NCBI GenBank assembly: GCA_025965635.1
Contig: JAOPWO010000180.1
Span: forward strand, 1-5,725
Reading direction: 5' to 3'
Source of the DNA: Modestobacter sp.
GTDB lineage: Bacteria > Actinomycetota > Actinomycetes > Mycobacteriales > Geodermatophilaceae
Length of the DNA: 5,725 nt
Shown here: one piece after another, positions 5,219-5,725 of the stretch
How positions within the stretch are numbered: position 1 is the stretch's first letter
Layout: each line of letters opens with the position of its first letter
Notes under the pieces: model-generated
The model's database searches: none
What the model saw: only the letters and a program-made list of their open reading frames with translations
Told to the model about the DNA's origin: nothing
Program-made: the position numbers and the translations under genes

Positions 5219-5725
5219 GCGCCGCTCCACTCGCCGCGCGCGACCAGGAGGTCACGCAGCATCGTCGGCCGGTCGGTCATCACGCCGTCCACCCCCAGGT
5301 CGAGCAGCTCGGTCGCCTCCCGCTCGGAGTCGACCGTCCAGACGTGCACCTGGAGGCTGCGCGCGTGGGCGGCGGCGATGAAGCGCTCATCGACCAGTGG
5401 CCGGCCACCCAGCTGGAGCGGGACCTGGGCGCAGCCGGCCTGGATCCGGACCAGCCCGGCGGCCCGCGGGGAGTACGACGACAGCCGCAGCGCGGCCACG
5501 CCCCGGGGGCCCAGCGAGGTGCAGACGTCCGGTCCGAACAGCCGGCGGGCGGCAGCGATGCGGGCATCGGAGAACGACCCGAGGCAGATCCGGTCGGCCA
5601 CCCCGAGCCGGCGCACGGTGCGCACCAGCGGGGCCAGGACGCCGGCGGCCTTGATGTCCAGGTTGAACCGGACGTCGGGCCAGGCGCCGAGCAGGTCCTC
5701 GAGCCGCATGATGGGCTCCCGGCCG
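5215..5725 (-). CDS. Glycerophosphodiester phosphodiesterase (C-terminal part, cut by window edge)
   Basis: The frame is open to the right edge of the window and gives 169 C-terminal residues. Landmarks of the GDPD TIM-barrel family are RLEDLLGAWPDVRFNLDIK, where the family's (N)x(E/D)xK strand carries metal and phosphate ligands, LGSFSD (equivalent to the usual S-F-D/N strand) and the C-terminal VHVWTVDS...LLDLGVDGVMTDRP. The N-terminal HRG...ENT catalytic segment must lie beyond base 5725. The internal ATG at 5709 is not a sensible start because it follows an in-frame coding stretch (GREPI). The enzyme hydrolyses glycerophosphodiesters from deacylated phospholipids to glycerol-3-phosphate and an alcohol. 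This copy shows no clue to export. Its stop overlaps the plsC ATG, so it is a likely upstream member of the operon. Confidence 0.9.
   Translation of the reverse strand, partial: GREPIMRLEDLLGAWPDVRFNLDIKAAGVLAPLVRTVRRLGVADRICLGSFSDARIAAARRLFGPDVCTSLGPRGVAALRLSSYSPRAAGLVRIQAGCAQVPLQLGGRPLVDERFIAAAHARSLQVHVWTVDSEREATELLDLGVDGVMTDRPTMLRDLLVARGEWSGA

Overview
The window is high-GC, gene-dense DNA with GTG starts, short start/stop overlaps and an RbpA gene, so it comes from an actinobacterium. RbpA is found only in that phylum. Details of the proteins suggest the Geodermatophilaceae (Blastococcus, Geodermatophilus or Modestobacter type), but this is an impression from memory, not a search result.

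Layout. The + strand carries the last 19 codons of a probable apolipoprotein N-acyltransferase (lnt, to 61), then the polyprenol-phosphate mannosyltransferase ppm1 (58-861) in ATGA overlap, then fxsA (905 onward). The fxsA frame does not stop where the family domain ends. It runs through a perfect 21-bp palindrome (1433-1479) and only stops at 1771, antisense to rbpA. The - strand, read right to left, carries a 3' fragment of a glycerophosphodiester phosphodiesterase gene (5725-5215), a plsC-type acyltransferase (5218-4325), a UMF1/Atg22-like MFS transporter (4266-2887), thymidine kinase (2890-2120) and rbpA (1889-1545). The first four look like one operon: GDPD/plsC and MFS/tdk overlap by 4 bases (ATGA and GTGA) and plsC/MFS are 58 bases apart. 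rbpA has its own promoter, an exact GGAAT-N18-GTT match to the disulfide-stress sigma factor (SigR/SigH type) consensus. The fxsA and rbpA genes converge on the shared palindrome.

How the genes fit together. Lnt and Ppm1 act on lipoprotein acylation and polyprenyl-phosphate-mannose supply for mannosylation at the membrane. GDPD and PlsC are phospholipid turnover and remodelling enzymes. Tdk is nucleoside salvage. RbpA is an RNA polymerase/sigma factor cofactor. The ppm1-fxsA-rbpA neighbourhood resembles Rv2051c/Rv2053c/Rv2050 of Mycobacterium tuberculosis and the SCO1421-1423 region of Streptomyces coelicolor.

This is mostly a conserved housekeeping region and I see no mobile element, CRISPR array, RNA gene or defence system. 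The features most worth checking are the apparently stopless fxsA message, the SigR-type promoter and structured leader of rbpA, a G-quadruplex/hairpin overlap behind tdk, and a changed zinc-ligand position in RbpA. Every gap between genes is shorter than 300 bases; the largest (1890-2119) is described feature by feature.
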